Below, in pieces: positions 9,292 through 18,132 of a stretch of DNA of 64,000 nucleotides. This stretch comes from Thalassospira mesophila (GTDB lineage: Bacteria; Pseudomonadota; Alphaproteobacteria; Rhodospirillales; Thalassospiraceae). How positions within the stretch are numbered: the stretch's first letter is position 1; the number at the start of each line of letters is the position of its first letter. The notes under the pieces are model-generated. The model had not been told where the DNA came from. It did no database searches and was given only the letters and a program-made list of their open reading frames with translations. The stretch spans positions 1 to 64,000 of the forward strand of contig NZ_JFKA01000013.1 in the NCBI RefSeq assembly GCF_002115755.1, in the 5' to 3' direction. Made by a program: the position numbers and the translations under genes.

Positions 9292-10746
9292 TTAGCTGAG
9301 TTCTACTTTTACGGCATCAAGGGCGCTCTGCGTCAGAATACGGTTAAGCCGTACGGTTACGGCCTGTGCCCAGACGGGTGAGGATGTGAGCGCCAGCGGG
9401 AAAAGACCAGGCAAATGCGACAGGGCGTTATAAATGTCCTGTGCAGTTGACTGTCCAGTTAAGGCGGTCATGATCTCGGCCTGCCTTGGGTCTGAAATAT
9501 CGCTGCCTTTTCCCTGCGCCACTATTTTGTGCACATACGCCATCCAGAAGGCAACAGCGATGGCGTAAGTCCCAATGTCCTTGCCATCGTTCAGGGCATC
9601 TTGTGCTGGGTGCAGCAAACGTTGCGGCAATTTTTCGGTGCCATCCATGGCGATTTGCCGGGTTTCATGGGCAATCGCCGGGTTTTGGAACCGGGCAACC
9701 AGATCATCGGCATAGCTGGCAAAATCCAGTGCCGCAACCGGCACCAGGGTTTGGGCCGCTGCGCGCATGTGGGCATGAACCAGTTTGGCGCAATCGTCAT
9801 CACCCATCACATCGCGGACATATTTAAAACCGGCAAGCTGGCCCAAATAGGCAATCAGCGAATGGCTGCCATTCAGCATGCGCAGTTTCATATGCTCGAA
9901 CGGGCGCACATCATCGACCATCAACACCCCGGCCTGTTCCCACGCCGGGCGGCCGGTTGGGAAATCGTCCTCGATCACCCATTGGGAAAACGGTTCGGTT
10001 TCAACGGCACAGGCATCCTCGTGGCCCGTCATGGTGCGCACAGTTTCGTATGTGTCCGCGGTTGAGGCGGGCGTAATGCGGTCTACCATCGAGCTTGGGA
10101 AATGCACGTTCTGATCGATCCAGTCGGCAAGGGCGGGATCAAGATGGCGGGCAAAATCCACCACACCGGCGCGCAAGACAACGCCGTTCTCAGGCAAATT
10201 ATCGCAACACAAGCAAGTAAAAGGTGCCACACCGGCATCGCGACGGCGGCGCAGGGCTTCGGTGAGCAAGCCCAAAACACCTGTTGGATGCTGTGGATTG
10301 GCAAGATCATGGGCAATGGCGGCATGGTCTTGTGCGACCGTCATGGTTTGACGATCAATGCCATAGGCTTTTTCCGTGACCGTCAAGGTGACAATGCGGG
10401 TTGCCGGATCGCACAAGGCGGACAAAACCGCATCACCATCGCGCGCGGCGGCAATGACATGGGAAATAGCGTGAACGGTTTGACATTCATCCCCGACCGG
10501 ATTGCGCACGACAACGCAATAAGCACCGCCTTGCACATTAAGCTGATCGGCAATATCAGTGCTGCGCGGCGAGACACCGATAATGCGCCAGTCCCCGCCC
10601 GCTGCCAGCATTGCCTGCTGGGTATAAACCGCCTGATGGGCGCGATGAAATGCCCCGATCCCGATATGGACAATGCCGTGGCCCCTGCCCGCGAACGGGT
10701 TTTCGGGCCAACCGGCAGGATGCGGGTTTTGCGAAGAAACTGTCAT
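9292..10746 (-). CDS. uxuB: mannitol dehydrogenase-family D-mannonate oxidoreductase (fructuronate reductase)
   Basis: A 484-residue polyol-specific long-chain dehydrogenase. The N-terminal NAD-binding motif is GIVHIGIGAFHRAHQAVY. The catalytic Lys region reads EHMKLRMLNGSHSLIAYLG, with the K-x(n)-N-x2-H pattern of the family. UxuB interconverts D-fructuronate and D-mannonate with NAD(H). It begins 2 bases after the uxuA stop, so the two form one operon. Mannitol, altronate or arabinitol dehydrogenases share the fold, but the uxuA partner makes mannonate the best substrate call. Confidence 0.88.
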   Translation of the reverse strand: MTVSSQNPHPAGWPENPFAGRGHGIVHIGIGAFHRAHQAVYTQQAMLAAGGDWRIIGVSPRSTDIADQLNVQGGAYCVVVRNPVGDECQTVHAISHVIAAARDGDAVLSALCDPATRIVTLTVTEKAYGIDRQTMTVAQDHAAIAHDLANPQHPTGVLGLLTEALRRRRDAGVAPFTCLCCDNLPENGVVLRAGVVDFARHLDPALADWIDQNVHFPSSMVDRITPASTADTYETVRTMTGHEDACAVETEPFSQWVIEDDFPTGRPAWEQAGVLMVDDVRPFEHMKLRMLNGSHSLIAYLGQLAGFKYVRDVMGDDDCAKLVHAHMRAAAQTLVPVAALDFASYADDLVARFQNPAIAHETRQIAMDGTEKLPQRLLHPAQDALNDGKDIGTYAIAVAFWMAYVHKIVAQGKGSDISDPRQAEIMTALTGQSTAQDIYNALSHLPGLFPLALTSSPVWAQAVTVRLNRILTQSALDAVKVELS

Positions 10747-10748
10747 GA

Positions 10749-11969
10749 TCAGGCCGCCGGTTTGCCGTTAGGACGGGCCATAAGGGCGGTCATGATCCCG
10801 CGCAATTCGGCCAGGCCTTTAAGGCGGCCAATGGCAGGGTAACCGGGCTGGCCTTGACGGTTAAGATCATCAAGAATGTCGTGCCCGTGATCGGGACGGA
10901 ACGGGATGTTCCAGTCGGACCGGCCAGCGGCCTTGCGGGCGGTTTCTTCGGCCAAAATGGCTTCGATCAGATCAACCATGTTGGTGTCGCCACCCAGATG
11001 GTCGGCCTCATGGAACGAACACGGCAGACCTTCGGTTTCACGCAAGGTATTGCGCAAATGAATGAAATGTACGCGATGACCAAGGCGTTTCATCATGCCC
11101 GGCAAGTCATTTTCGGCACGGACCCCCAAAGACCCCGAACACAGGGTAATGCCGTTTTCAGGCAAATCGACCGCTTCGATAATGCGGCGATAGTCATCCT
11201 CGGTCGACATAATGCGCGGCAGGCCCAGAAGTTCGAAGGGCGGATCATCGGGGTGGCAGCACATACGAATGCCGACTTCACGCGCGACCGGCACCACTTC
11301 GGCCAGAAAATCGATCAGGTTTTGGCGCAGTTGTTCGCCACTAATACCGGCGTAACTTGCCAGCAAGCCGCGCAAATCATCGAGTGTCAGTTTCTCGACC
11401 GAGCCGGGCAAGCCAAAGGCCACAGTGCGGGTTAACTGTTCGCGGCGTGCATCGTCCATGCTGGCAAAGCGTTCTTCGGCCTGTGCCAGCAAGCCAGCGT
11501 CATAGCCCTCATCGGCACCGGGGCGGGCCAGAATATAGCGGTCAAAGGCGACAAAGTCGGTCAGGTCGAACCGCATGCAGGTGGCACCATTGGGCAAGCG
11601 CCAGTTAAGGTGCGTGCGGGTCCAGTCCAGCACCGGCATAAAATTATAACAGACAATGTCGATCCCGGCGGCAGCAAGGTGACGCAGGCTTTGTTTATAG
11701 GTCTCGATATGGTCGCGCCACGGGCCTTCCTGCTTTTTGATTGCTTCGGAAACCGGCAGGCTTTCAACCACATCCCACTTCAAACCTGACGCGGTGCCAT
11801 CTTTCATGGTCGCGATCTCGGCCTGACGTTTGGTGATTTCAGCCGGGGTCCATACCGCACCGCTGGGAATGTGATGCAGGGCGGAAACCACCCCTTGCGC
11901 CCCTGCCTGACAAATATCATCAATGCTGACCAGATCGCGCGGGCCGAACCATCTCCAGGTTTGTTTCAT
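10749..11969 (-). CDS. uxuA: D-mannonate dehydratase
   Basis: A 406-residue UxuA-type dehydratase. It removes water from D-mannonate to give 2-keto-3-deoxy-D-gluconate. The start MKQTWRWFGPRD is characteristic, and I chose it over an upstream in-frame ATG because the family begins there. Conserved segments include CCHPDDPPFELLGLPRI, TLCSGSLG, FIHLRNT, FHEADHLGGD and RPDHGH, which carry the metal-binding and catalytic His, Cys and Asp residues. It is the first gene of the minus-strand operon, divergent from a GntR regulator, and should be controlled from the shared spacer. Confidence 0.93.
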   Translation of the reverse strand: MKQTWRWFGPRDLVSIDDICQAGAQGVVSALHHIPSGAVWTPAEITKRQAEIATMKDGTASGLKWDVVESLPVSEAIKKQEGPWRDHIETYKQSLRHLAAAGIDIVCYNFMPVLDWTRTHLNWRLPNGATCMRFDLTDFVAFDRYILARPGADEGYDAGLLAQAEERFASMDDARREQLTRTVAFGLPGSVEKLTLDDLRGLLASYAGISGEQLRQNLIDFLAEVVPVAREVGIRMCCHPDDPPFELLGLPRIMSTEDDYRRIIEAVDLPENGITLCSGSLGVRAENDLPGMMKRLGHRVHFIHLRNTLRETEGLPCSFHEADHLGGDTNMVDLIEAILAEETARKAAGRSDWNIPFRPDHGHDILDDLNRQGQPGYPAIGRLKGLAELRGIMTALMARPNGKPAA

Positions 11970-12025
11970 GCTGTTCTCTCTGTGTTGGTGTGGCTGCATG
12001 TCCACAGTCTATAAGTATTAGGGCG

Positions 12026-12048
12026 ACCATAACATGGCGTTTTATGGT
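12026..12048. promoter_or_regulatory. inverted repeat in the uxuA/gntR spacer
   Basis: ACCATAA and TTATGGT form a perfect 7-bp inverted repeat with a 9-nt spacer between the divergent uxuA and GntR genes. A little further right the motif TAGTATG is repeated directly. This is a reasonable operator for the adjacent GntR regulator, but nothing proves it. Confidence 0.4.
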
Positions 12049-12099
12049 TGACTAGTATGGTAGTATGCAGCATAAGCGAAAAACGCAAGGAGTTAAAAT

Positions 12100-12810
12100 A
12101 TGATCGATCCCGGCGAAAATAACTGGTCCGTTTCCCCGGATCAGGCGGTTGGCCCGCAGATCCATCGCATCATTCGCGAACGGATTGTCTGTGCTGATTT
12201 GCTGCCCGGTGTTCGTATTTCCGAAGCTGAACTGGCCCGTTCCTATGACGTGAGCCGCCAGCCCGTGCGTGAAGCCTTTATCAAGCTGGCCGACGAAGGA
12301 TTGCTGGAAATTCGCCCGCAACGCGGGACTTATGTGCGAAAAATTTCGGTTTCATCGGTGCTTGACGCGCGCTTTGTGCGCGAAGCGATCGAGGCCGACA
12401 TTGCCAGTTACGTTGCCAGCAACCCGGCGGACGGCGCGATTGACCGCCTGCGCGAATTGATTGCCGCCCAGCGCAGTGCGATGAAAAACGATGCCAAATC
12501 ATTTTTAAGCCTGGACCATGATTTTCACCGTTGCCTGGCGGAATCTGCTGGCAAAACATATGCGTGGAAAGTGGTCGAGGATGTTCGTGCCCAGCTCGAC
12601 CGGGTGCGGTTCCTGAGTTATTTCCAGTTTTCAATGGAAGATATCGTGGCCCAGCACGAGGCCATTTTAACCGCCATTGAAGCAGGAGACGCGCAACAGG
12701 CCGGTGCCGCGATGCGCCGCCATACCCGCGAAATACTGCTGACCCTGCCTGACATTGCCAAATCAAGATCCGAACTCTTCGACAATGCCGATCCGGTATT
12801 GTCACCCTGA
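12100..12810 (+). CDS. GntR-family (FadR/FCD) transcriptional regulator
   Basis: A 236-residue FadR-type repressor. The winged helix-turn-helix (about residues 20-85) carries ISEAELARSYDVSRQPVREA and LEIRPQRGTYV. The C-terminal all-helical FCD domain carries FVREAIEADIAS, LDHDFHRCLAES and the closing AMRRHTRE, whose Asp and His residues bind metal and ligand. It is divergent from uxuA-uxuB and heads the TRAP-transporter genes. It therefore probably senses a hexuronate or hexonate intermediate and controls both sides, as UxuR/ExuR do elsewhere. Confidence 0.9.
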   Translation: MIDPGENNWSVSPDQAVGPQIHRIIRERIVCADLLPGVRISEAELARSYDVSRQPVREAFIKLADEGLLEIRPQRGTYVRKISVSSVLDARFVREAIEADIASYVASNPADGAIDRLRELIAAQRSAMKNDAKSFLSLDHDFHRCLAESAGKTYAWKVVEDVRAQLDRVRFLSYFQFSMEDIVAQHEAILTAIEAGDAQQAGAAMRRHTREILLTLPDIAKSRSELFDNADPVLSP

Positions 12811-12836
12811 GGCATCACATTATCACGGGAGGAAAA

Positions 12837-13823
12837 ATGATGCTTACGTTCAAGAAAACAAAAATCATGCTTATGGCCGGGGCTGCTGCACTGCTTATGA
12901 CGCACAGTGCGATCGCCGCCGAAATGACCCTGAAACTGGGGCACCTTGCCAACGAACAAAATTCCTGGCACAAAGCCGCCGTTAAATTTGGCGAAGAACT
13001 GTCCAAGCTGACCGATGGTCGCATTGACGTTCAGGTTTTCCCCAATGAAACACTGGGCAAGGAAATCGATTTGATCAACGGCATGCAGCTGGGGTCGGTC
13101 GATATGACCATTACCGGTGAAAGCCTGCAAAACTGGGCACCGATGGCGGCCCTTCTGGCCGTGCCTTATGCCTATACCTCGCTTGAGGAAATGGACAAGG
13201 TTGCCAGCGGCGACATCGGCAAGAAAATTGAAGCGCAGATTATCGAACGTGCGCGCATTCGCCCGATTGCCTATTTTGCCCGTGGCCCGCGCAACCTGAC
13301 ATCAAACCGCCCGATCAAAACGCCGGAAGACCTTAAAGGTCTGAAAATGCGTGTGCCGAACGTGCCGCTGTTTGTTGATGTGTGGAAAACCCTGGGCGCT
13401 CGCCCGACCCCGATGGCGTTCTCGGAAGTATTTACCTCCCTTCAGGCTGGCACCATTGATGCCCAGGAAAACCCGCTGGCCCTGATTGAATCAGCCAGCT
13501 TTAACGAAGTGCAGAAATATGTAAACAAGACCGAACATGTCCGGTCCTGGATCTACCTGACCATTTCGGAAATCACCTGGAACAAATTGTCTGACGAAGA
13601 CAAAAGTGCCGTCATGGAAGCCGCCAGCCGCGCGCAGAAATTCGAGCGCGGCCTGTTTTTGTCTGACGAACAGCGCCTGACCAAGGAATTGCAGGACAAA
13701 GGCATGACCTTTGTTGATGTGGACCAGGCCGCCTTTGCCAAACAGGCAGAAGCCGCTGTTTTGAAAAACGTGTCTGACGACATTCGCCCGATTGTCGAAG
13801 ACCTGTTTGCCAAAAACAAATAA
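12837..13823 (+). CDS. TRAP transporter solute-binding protein (DctP type)
   Basis: A 328-residue periplasmic binding protein. A signal peptide ends at AIAA, about residue 28. The mature part has the DctP core: PRNLTSNRPIKTPEDLKG, LKMRVPN with the Arg that binds the ligand carboxylate, and QAGTIDAQENPL. The family binds organic and sugar acids. A strong GGGAGG site precedes the start. Together with the following DctQ and DctM genes it should import the substrate of the Uxu enzymes, probably a hexonate or hexuronate. Confidence 0.92.
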   Translation: MMLTFKKTKIMLMAGAAALLMTHSAIAAEMTLKLGHLANEQNSWHKAAVKFGEELSKLTDGRIDVQVFPNETLGKEIDLINGMQLGSVDMTITGESLQNWAPMAALLAVPYAYTSLEEMDKVASGDIGKKIEAQIIERARIRPIAYFARGPRNLTSNRPIKTPEDLKGLKMRVPNVPLFVDVWKTLGARPTPMAFSEVFTSLQAGTIDAQENPLALIESASFNEVQKYVNKTEHVRSWIYLTISEITWNKLSDEDKSAVMEAASRAQKFERGLFLSDEQRLTKELQDKGMTFVDVDQAAFAKQAEAAVLKNVSDDIRPIVEDLFAKNK

Positions 13824-13833
13824 GACCCTGACT

Positions 13834-13858
13834 GCCCGGTTGCCCTGTGCAACCGGGC
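13834..13858 (+). terminator. hairpin after TRAP binding-protein gene
   Basis: A perfect 10-bp stem (GCCCGGTTGC with GCAACCGGGC) and a 5-nt loop, followed by CTTTCC, lie 10 bases after the binding-protein stop. The T-run is weak, so partial termination or 3'-end protection is more likely than full termination. That would keep binding-protein mRNA in excess over the membrane subunits. Confidence 0.6.
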
Positions 13859-13882
13859 CTTTCCCGCCATAGGGGAGCTATC

Positions 13883-14392
13883 GTGATCGCCACCCGTTTA
13901 TATGCCCTGCTAATTGCCCTGTGCCGAATATTAACCGGCGTTGCCTTTGGCTTGCTTTTTGCAACCGTATTGTTGCAGGTTTTTGCCCGCTCGTTCCTGC
14001 CAGAATCACCGGTCTGGACCGAGGAGTTTACCCGCCAGTGCCTGCTTTATATGGCGGCATTCGGTGTTGGCCTGTCGTACCGCAATGGCGAACTGGTCAA
14101 TGTGGAACTGGTGACCGATATTTTACCAGCCCCGATCCAGAAAACATTGCTGTTTGCATCGGCCGTGCTAACCACATTATTTGCCGGGTTGCTGGTGATG
14201 CCAGCATGGCAGTTTGTGGCGATTGGTAAATGGCAAACATCCCCTGCCCTTGGGGTCCGCATGGATTTTGTTCATGCATCTGTATTTGTTTTACTTATTC
14301 TTTTGTCGCTATTTGCCCTGCTGCGCGTTGTTCGCATGATCGCCGGGGTTTCTAATGGCAAACCTGAAGGCCAGTCCGGAGAATTGCCATGA
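13883..14392 (+). CDS. TRAP transporter small permease (DctQ type)
   Basis: About 169 residues with four membrane helices. The family segment between helices reads PVWTEEFTRQCLLYMAAFGVG. The small subunit pairs with the large DctM permease in the inner membrane. I chose GTG 13883, preceded by AGGGGAGC, over an earlier GTG that lies within the hairpin loop. The last codons overlap the DctM start. Confidence 0.87.
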   Translation: MIATRLYALLIALCRILTGVAFGLLFATVLLQVFARSFLPESPVWTEEFTRQCLLYMAAFGVGLSYRNGELVNVELVTDILPAPIQKTLLFASAVLTTLFAGLLVMPAWQFVAIGKWQTSPALGVRMDFVHASVFVLLILLSLFALLRVVRMIAGVSNGKPEGQSGELP

Positions 14393-15663
14393 GCCTTGCT
14401 ATCTTGCTGGGTGTCTTTGCCGGCGGCCTGATTATCGGCCTGCCTGTTGCCATTACCCTTGGCCTGTCTTCAATGTGCTATCTGTTGTTTCAGGGCATGC
14501 CGCTTGTGATCATTCCGCAAAAAATGTTTGCCGGAATGGACGTGTTTGTTTTGCTGTGTATTCCCGGCTTTATTCTGGCGGGCAACCTGATGAATGGCGG
14601 CGGCATTACCCCGCGCATCGTGCGGTTTGCCAACGCCATGGTCGGCTGGATGCGCGGCGGCCTTGGGCTGACCAATGTTGCCGGTTCCATGCTGTTTGGT
14701 GGCATTTCGGGAACGGCTGTGGCCGATGCCGCATCGATTGGCGGCATGATGATACCAGGCATGAAACGTGCGGGATACCCGGCACCGTTTTCAGCCGCAG
14801 TTACCGCCGCATCCTCAACCGTTGGGCCGATTATTCCGCCATCCATGCCCATGATTATCGTCGGTGCCCTTTCGGGCATATCGGTGGGTAAAATGTTTAT
14901 CGCCGGGGCCTTGCCCGGGATGATGATGGGCCTGGCGATGATGGTCACGACCTATATCATCGCGGTGAGAAACGATTTCCCCCATCAGCCGTGGCAGGGG
15001 TTTGGCGAACTTGGCAAATCGTTTTTAGGCGCGTTCTGGGCGCTCGCCATGACCGCCCTGATCATCGGCGGATTGTTAAGCGGCATTGCCACCCCAACTG
15101 AAACAGCCGTAATTGCCAGCTTGTATGCGTTTGTGGTTGGCGCGTTTGTGTATCGCGACCTGCCATTTCGCGCTGTGCCGGGCATAATGATTGACAGTGC
15201 CATTACCGCCGCCGCGATTTTGGCTCTGGTTGGTTTTGCCAATGTATTTGGCTGGATTTTGGTTGCCGAACGTATTCCGACCATGATTTCCGACGGCGTT
15301 CTGGCGATTACACATAACAAATATGTCGTGATCTTGCTGATCAATCTGGTGTTGCTGATTGTCGGCATGTTTATGGAAACCATTGCCGCCCTGATCATTT
15401 TGTTCGTGCCGTTATTAACACTGGCACAAAATGTTGGCATTGATCCGATCCATTTCGCCGTGTTTGCGGTGCTGAACCTTATGATCGGCCTGACAACACC
15501 GCCAGTCGGCATCTGCCTGTTTATTTGCGCCAATATCGCCAAGTCGCCGCTCGGCCCCGTGATCAAGGCGCTGGTGCCTTATCTGATCACGAACATCATC
15601 ATTTTATTTTTGGTGTCTTATGTGCCGTTCTTTTCGACCTGGCTGCCGTCCCTGATGGAGTAA
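14389..15663 (+). CDS. TRAP transporter large permease (DctM type)
   Basis: A 424-residue inner-membrane protein with about 12 hydrophobic helices. Typical segments are FGGISGTAVADAASIGGMMIPGM, TVGPIIPPSMPMIIVGALSGISVG and LNLMIGLTTPPVGICLF. It is the sodium-coupled translocation subunit. It overlaps the small permease by 4 bases (ATGA). The 7-base gap to the dehydrogenase gene shows that gene belongs to the same operon. Confidence 0.94.
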   Translation: MSLAILLGVFAGGLIIGLPVAITLGLSSMCYLLFQGMPLVIIPQKMFAGMDVFVLLCIPGFILAGNLMNGGGITPRIVRFANAMVGWMRGGLGLTNVAGSMLFGGISGTAVADAASIGGMMIPGMKRAGYPAPFSAAVTAASSTVGPIIPPSMPMIIVGALSGISVGKMFIAGALPGMMMGLAMMVTTYIIAVRNDFPHQPWQGFGELGKSFLGAFWALAMTALIIGGLLSGIATPTETAVIASLYAFVVGAFVYRDLPFRAVPGIMIDSAITAAAILALVGFANVFGWILVAERIPTMISDGVLAITHNKYVVILLINLVLLIVGMFMETIAALIILFVPLLTLAQNVGIDPIHFAVFAVLNLMIGLTTPPVGICLFICANIAKSPLGPVIKALVPYLITNIIILFLVSYVPFFSTWLPSLME

Positions 15664-15670
15664 CCAAATT

Positions 15671-16720
15671 ATGGAAACCCGTGTGTGCCGCCTGTATGGC
15701 CAGCAAGATGTTCGTATTGAAACCGATATTGTCGCAACGCCCGAAGCCGGGCAGGTTACCGTGCGCGTCGGTGCTGGCGGAATTTGCGGTTCGGACATTC
15801 ATTATTTTTATGAAGGCGGCATTGGTCAAATCCGCGTGCGCGAGCCAATTATTCTGGGCCACGAAGTGGCCGGAACGGTTATTGCCGTGGCCGATGGTGG
15901 GACCGATGTGTCGGTGGGGCAAAAAGTTGCCCTTAACCCCAGTCATCCTTGCGGTGAATGCGAATATTGCCAGCAAAATTTGCAGCAGCATTGCCTGAAT
16001 ATGCGGTTTTTTGGATCGGCCATGCGCCTGCCCCACATGCAAGGCGCCTTTCGCGATGTCATGACACTGGATGCCAAACAATGCGTGCCGGTTTCAAACG
16101 GCACCAGCCTGGCGCAGGCGGCCTGCGCCGAACCGCTGGCAGTTTGCCTGCACGCGGTCAGCCGGGCGGGTGACTTAACCGGCAAGCGTGTTTTGGTAAC
16201 CGGTGCCGGGCCGATTGGGGCATTATGCGCGGCAGCGGCAAAACAGGCCGGGGCAGCGGAAATTATTGTCACCGATTTGCAGGATTACGCATTGGGTGTT
16301 GCCGCCCAAATGGGCGCAACCAAAACCGTTAACATTGCCACCCATGCCAGCGACCTTGCCATTTATGAAGACGGCAAAGGCCAGATTGATGTGTGTTTTG
16401 AATGCTCGGCCGCGGCCCCTGCCATTCAATCAGCGATTAAAATGCTGCGCCCGCAAGGTATTTTGGTGCAGGTCGGCGTTGCTGGCGATATTCCGGTATC
16501 GTTCAACCCGGTTGTTGCCAAGGAATTGACGATTATCGGCACCCACCGTTTCCATACCGAATACGCCGATGCCGTTCATGCCATCGACACCGGCAAAATC
16601 GATGTCCGCCCGATCATTACCACCAGTTTTGATTTGGAAGATGCCGTTGCCGCATTTGATATGGCACGCGACCGTAGCAAGGCGGTTAAGGTTCATTTTG
16701 CCTTTGCCAGCGAAGCCTAA
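15671..16720 (+). CDS. idnD: zinc-dependent L-idonate/L-gulonate 5-dehydrogenase
   Basis: A 349-residue medium-chain zinc dehydrogenase. GICGSDIHYFYEGG and LGHEVAGTV hold the catalytic zinc ligands. A structural zinc site is spread over NPSHPCGECEYCQQNLQQHC. The NAD-binding fold starts at VLVTGAGPIGALCAAAAKQAG. The sequence resembles L-idonate 5-dehydrogenase. Because it lies in an operon with a TRAP importer next to uxuA/uxuB, oxidation of L-gulonate to D-fructuronate would fit better. That product would feed UxuB and then UxuA. Both reactions are known for close relatives, and sequence alone does not separate them. Confidence 0.8.
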   Translation: METRVCRLYGQQDVRIETDIVATPEAGQVTVRVGAGGICGSDIHYFYEGGIGQIRVREPIILGHEVAGTVIAVADGGTDVSVGQKVALNPSHPCGECEYCQQNLQQHCLNMRFFGSAMRLPHMQGAFRDVMTLDAKQCVPVSNGTSLAQAACAEPLAVCLHAVSRAGDLTGKRVLVTGAGPIGALCAAAAKQAGAAEIIVTDLQDYALGVAAQMGATKTVNIATHASDLAIYEDGKGQIDVCFECSAAAPAIQSAIKMLRPQGILVQVGVAGDIPVSFNPVVAKELTIIGTHRFHTEYADAVHAIDTGKIDVRPIITTSFDLEDAVAAFDMARDRSKAVKVHFAFASEA

Positions 16721-16747
16721 CTTGTAACATTATAACATAATCAATGG

Positions 16748-16783
16748 CCAACCCCTGCCGGTTTTGGCAGGGGTTGGTTTTGA
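16748..16783 (+). terminator. intrinsic terminator after the dehydrogenase gene
   Basis: A 12-bp perfect stem (CCAACCCCTGCC with GGCAGGGGTTGG) and a 6-nt loop are followed by TTTTGAT. It separates the plus-strand TRAP operon from the convergent rhaI gene and may act on both strands. Confidence 0.85.
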
Positions 16784-16785
16784 TA

Positions 16786-18081
16786 TCAGACAATCCCCCC
16801 GCCGCTACCTTTACGCGCTGGTCGCTGTTTACCCACCGTTTCGCGATAACCCGTGGCGCGATAGGTTGTAATCGGGTCAATTGCGCCGCCTGCACGATGC
16901 CGCGCCATCGCCAAAATGGGCGATACATCGGTGATATAGGCCGATTTCAGGGTTCGGTTTGCCATCATTACATCGTTAGTGTCCTGATAGTCGGCCAGTT
17001 TGGCGCGGTCCACCAGCAATGCCTGAATATAGGCACGTTGGACTTCAACCGCACTGGAGATAAGGCTTTCGATCGGGTCGGTGACGTTGTGGGACTGGTC
17101 GAGCATATAGGCGGGGTTAAAGCCGGACGGATTTGAAAGTTCGGCATCGACCAGTTCGTTAAACACCAAAAACAGCTGATACGGGTTGATAGAGCCTGCA
17201 TCAAGGTCGTCATCGCCATATTTGCTGTCGTTGAAATGAAAACCGCCCAGTTTGCCAAACTGAAACAGGCGCGCAACGATCATTTCAATATTTACGCCGG
17301 GCGCATGATGGCCCAGATCAACCAGGCATTGGGCCTTGTCGCCCAGTTCCTTTGCCGCCAGGTAATTGCTGCCCCAATCCTGAATAACGGTGGAATAAAA
17401 GGCCGGTTCATAAATTTTATGTTCGATGAAAACCCGCCAGTCATCAGGCAAGGCCGCGTACACCTTTTTCATCGCCTCAAGGTAACGTTCAAAACTGCGG
17501 GTGAAACTTTGCTGACCGGGGAAATTGGTGCCATCGCCGATCCAGACCGTCAGCGCCTTTGATCCCAGCTTTTGGCCGATTTCAATGCAATCGATATTAT
17601 GTGCAATCGCCTGTTCACGCACGGCCTCGTCCGTATGCGAGAGGCTGCCATATTTGAACGATAACGGCATATCGTCATGGTCCTGAAAGGTATTGGAGTT
17701 CATGGCATCAATGCCAAGGCCCCACGATGCCGCCGTTTCGCGAAGCTCCGCCGGGTCATCGGGCCGGTCCCATGGAATATGCAGTGATACCGTGGGGGTT
17801 GCCTGCGATAGTTGCGCAATCACCGCGCAGTCGGCGAGTTTTTCGTAAATATTGCGAGGTTCGCCAAGGCCGGGGAAACGGGCAAAGCGCGTGCCGCCGG
17901 TGCCCACACCCCATGACGGAATGGCAACGCCAAAATCAACCGCCTTTTGGGTCAGCTGTTCAATATCAACATTTTGGCGGGCGAGTTTTGCCCCCAATGC
18001 GTCGTAATCCGCCAGCATATCGGCAAGGGCGTTTTGATTATGATCGGCGATTAATGCCGGATCGATCTGTTTGTCGGCCAT
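16786..18081 (-). CDS. rhaI: L-rhamnose isomerase (RhaI type)
   Basis: A 431-residue TIM-barrel isomerase of the Rhizobium/Pseudomonas stutzeri type, distinct from E. coli RhaA. It converts L-rhamnose to L-rhamnulose. Metal-site regions are visible at FIEHKIYEPAF, VDLGHHAPGVN and GFHFNDSKYGDDDLD. A GGAGGAAA ribosome site precedes the start. It lies 51 bases downstream of rhaD on the same strand, so rhaD-rhaI form one transcript. Confidence 0.93.
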   Translation of the reverse strand: MADKQIDPALIADHNQNALADMLADYDALGAKLARQNVDIEQLTQKAVDFGVAIPSWGVGTGGTRFARFPGLGEPRNIYEKLADCAVIAQLSQATPTVSLHIPWDRPDDPAELRETAASWGLGIDAMNSNTFQDHDDMPLSFKYGSLSHTDEAVREQAIAHNIDCIEIGQKLGSKALTVWIGDGTNFPGQQSFTRSFERYLEAMKKVYAALPDDWRVFIEHKIYEPAFYSTVIQDWGSNYLAAKELGDKAQCLVDLGHHAPGVNIEMIVARLFQFGKLGGFHFNDSKYGDDDLDAGSINPYQLFLVFNELVDAELSNPSGFNPAYMLDQSHNVTDPIESLISSAVEVQRAYIQALLVDRAKLADYQDTNDVMMANRTLKSAYITDVSPILAMARHRAGGAIDPITTYRATGYRETVGKQRPARKGSGGGIV

Positions 18082-18132
18082 TTCTGGTTTCCTCCCCGGC
18101 CCGTTATTATCTTTTTCGGGCCATTATATGGG

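Noticed and set aside
10102..10842. 246-codon open frame on the plus strand
   Set aside because: It lies antisense to uxuB, whose motifs are clear, has no recognisable domain and looks like a codon-bias shadow.
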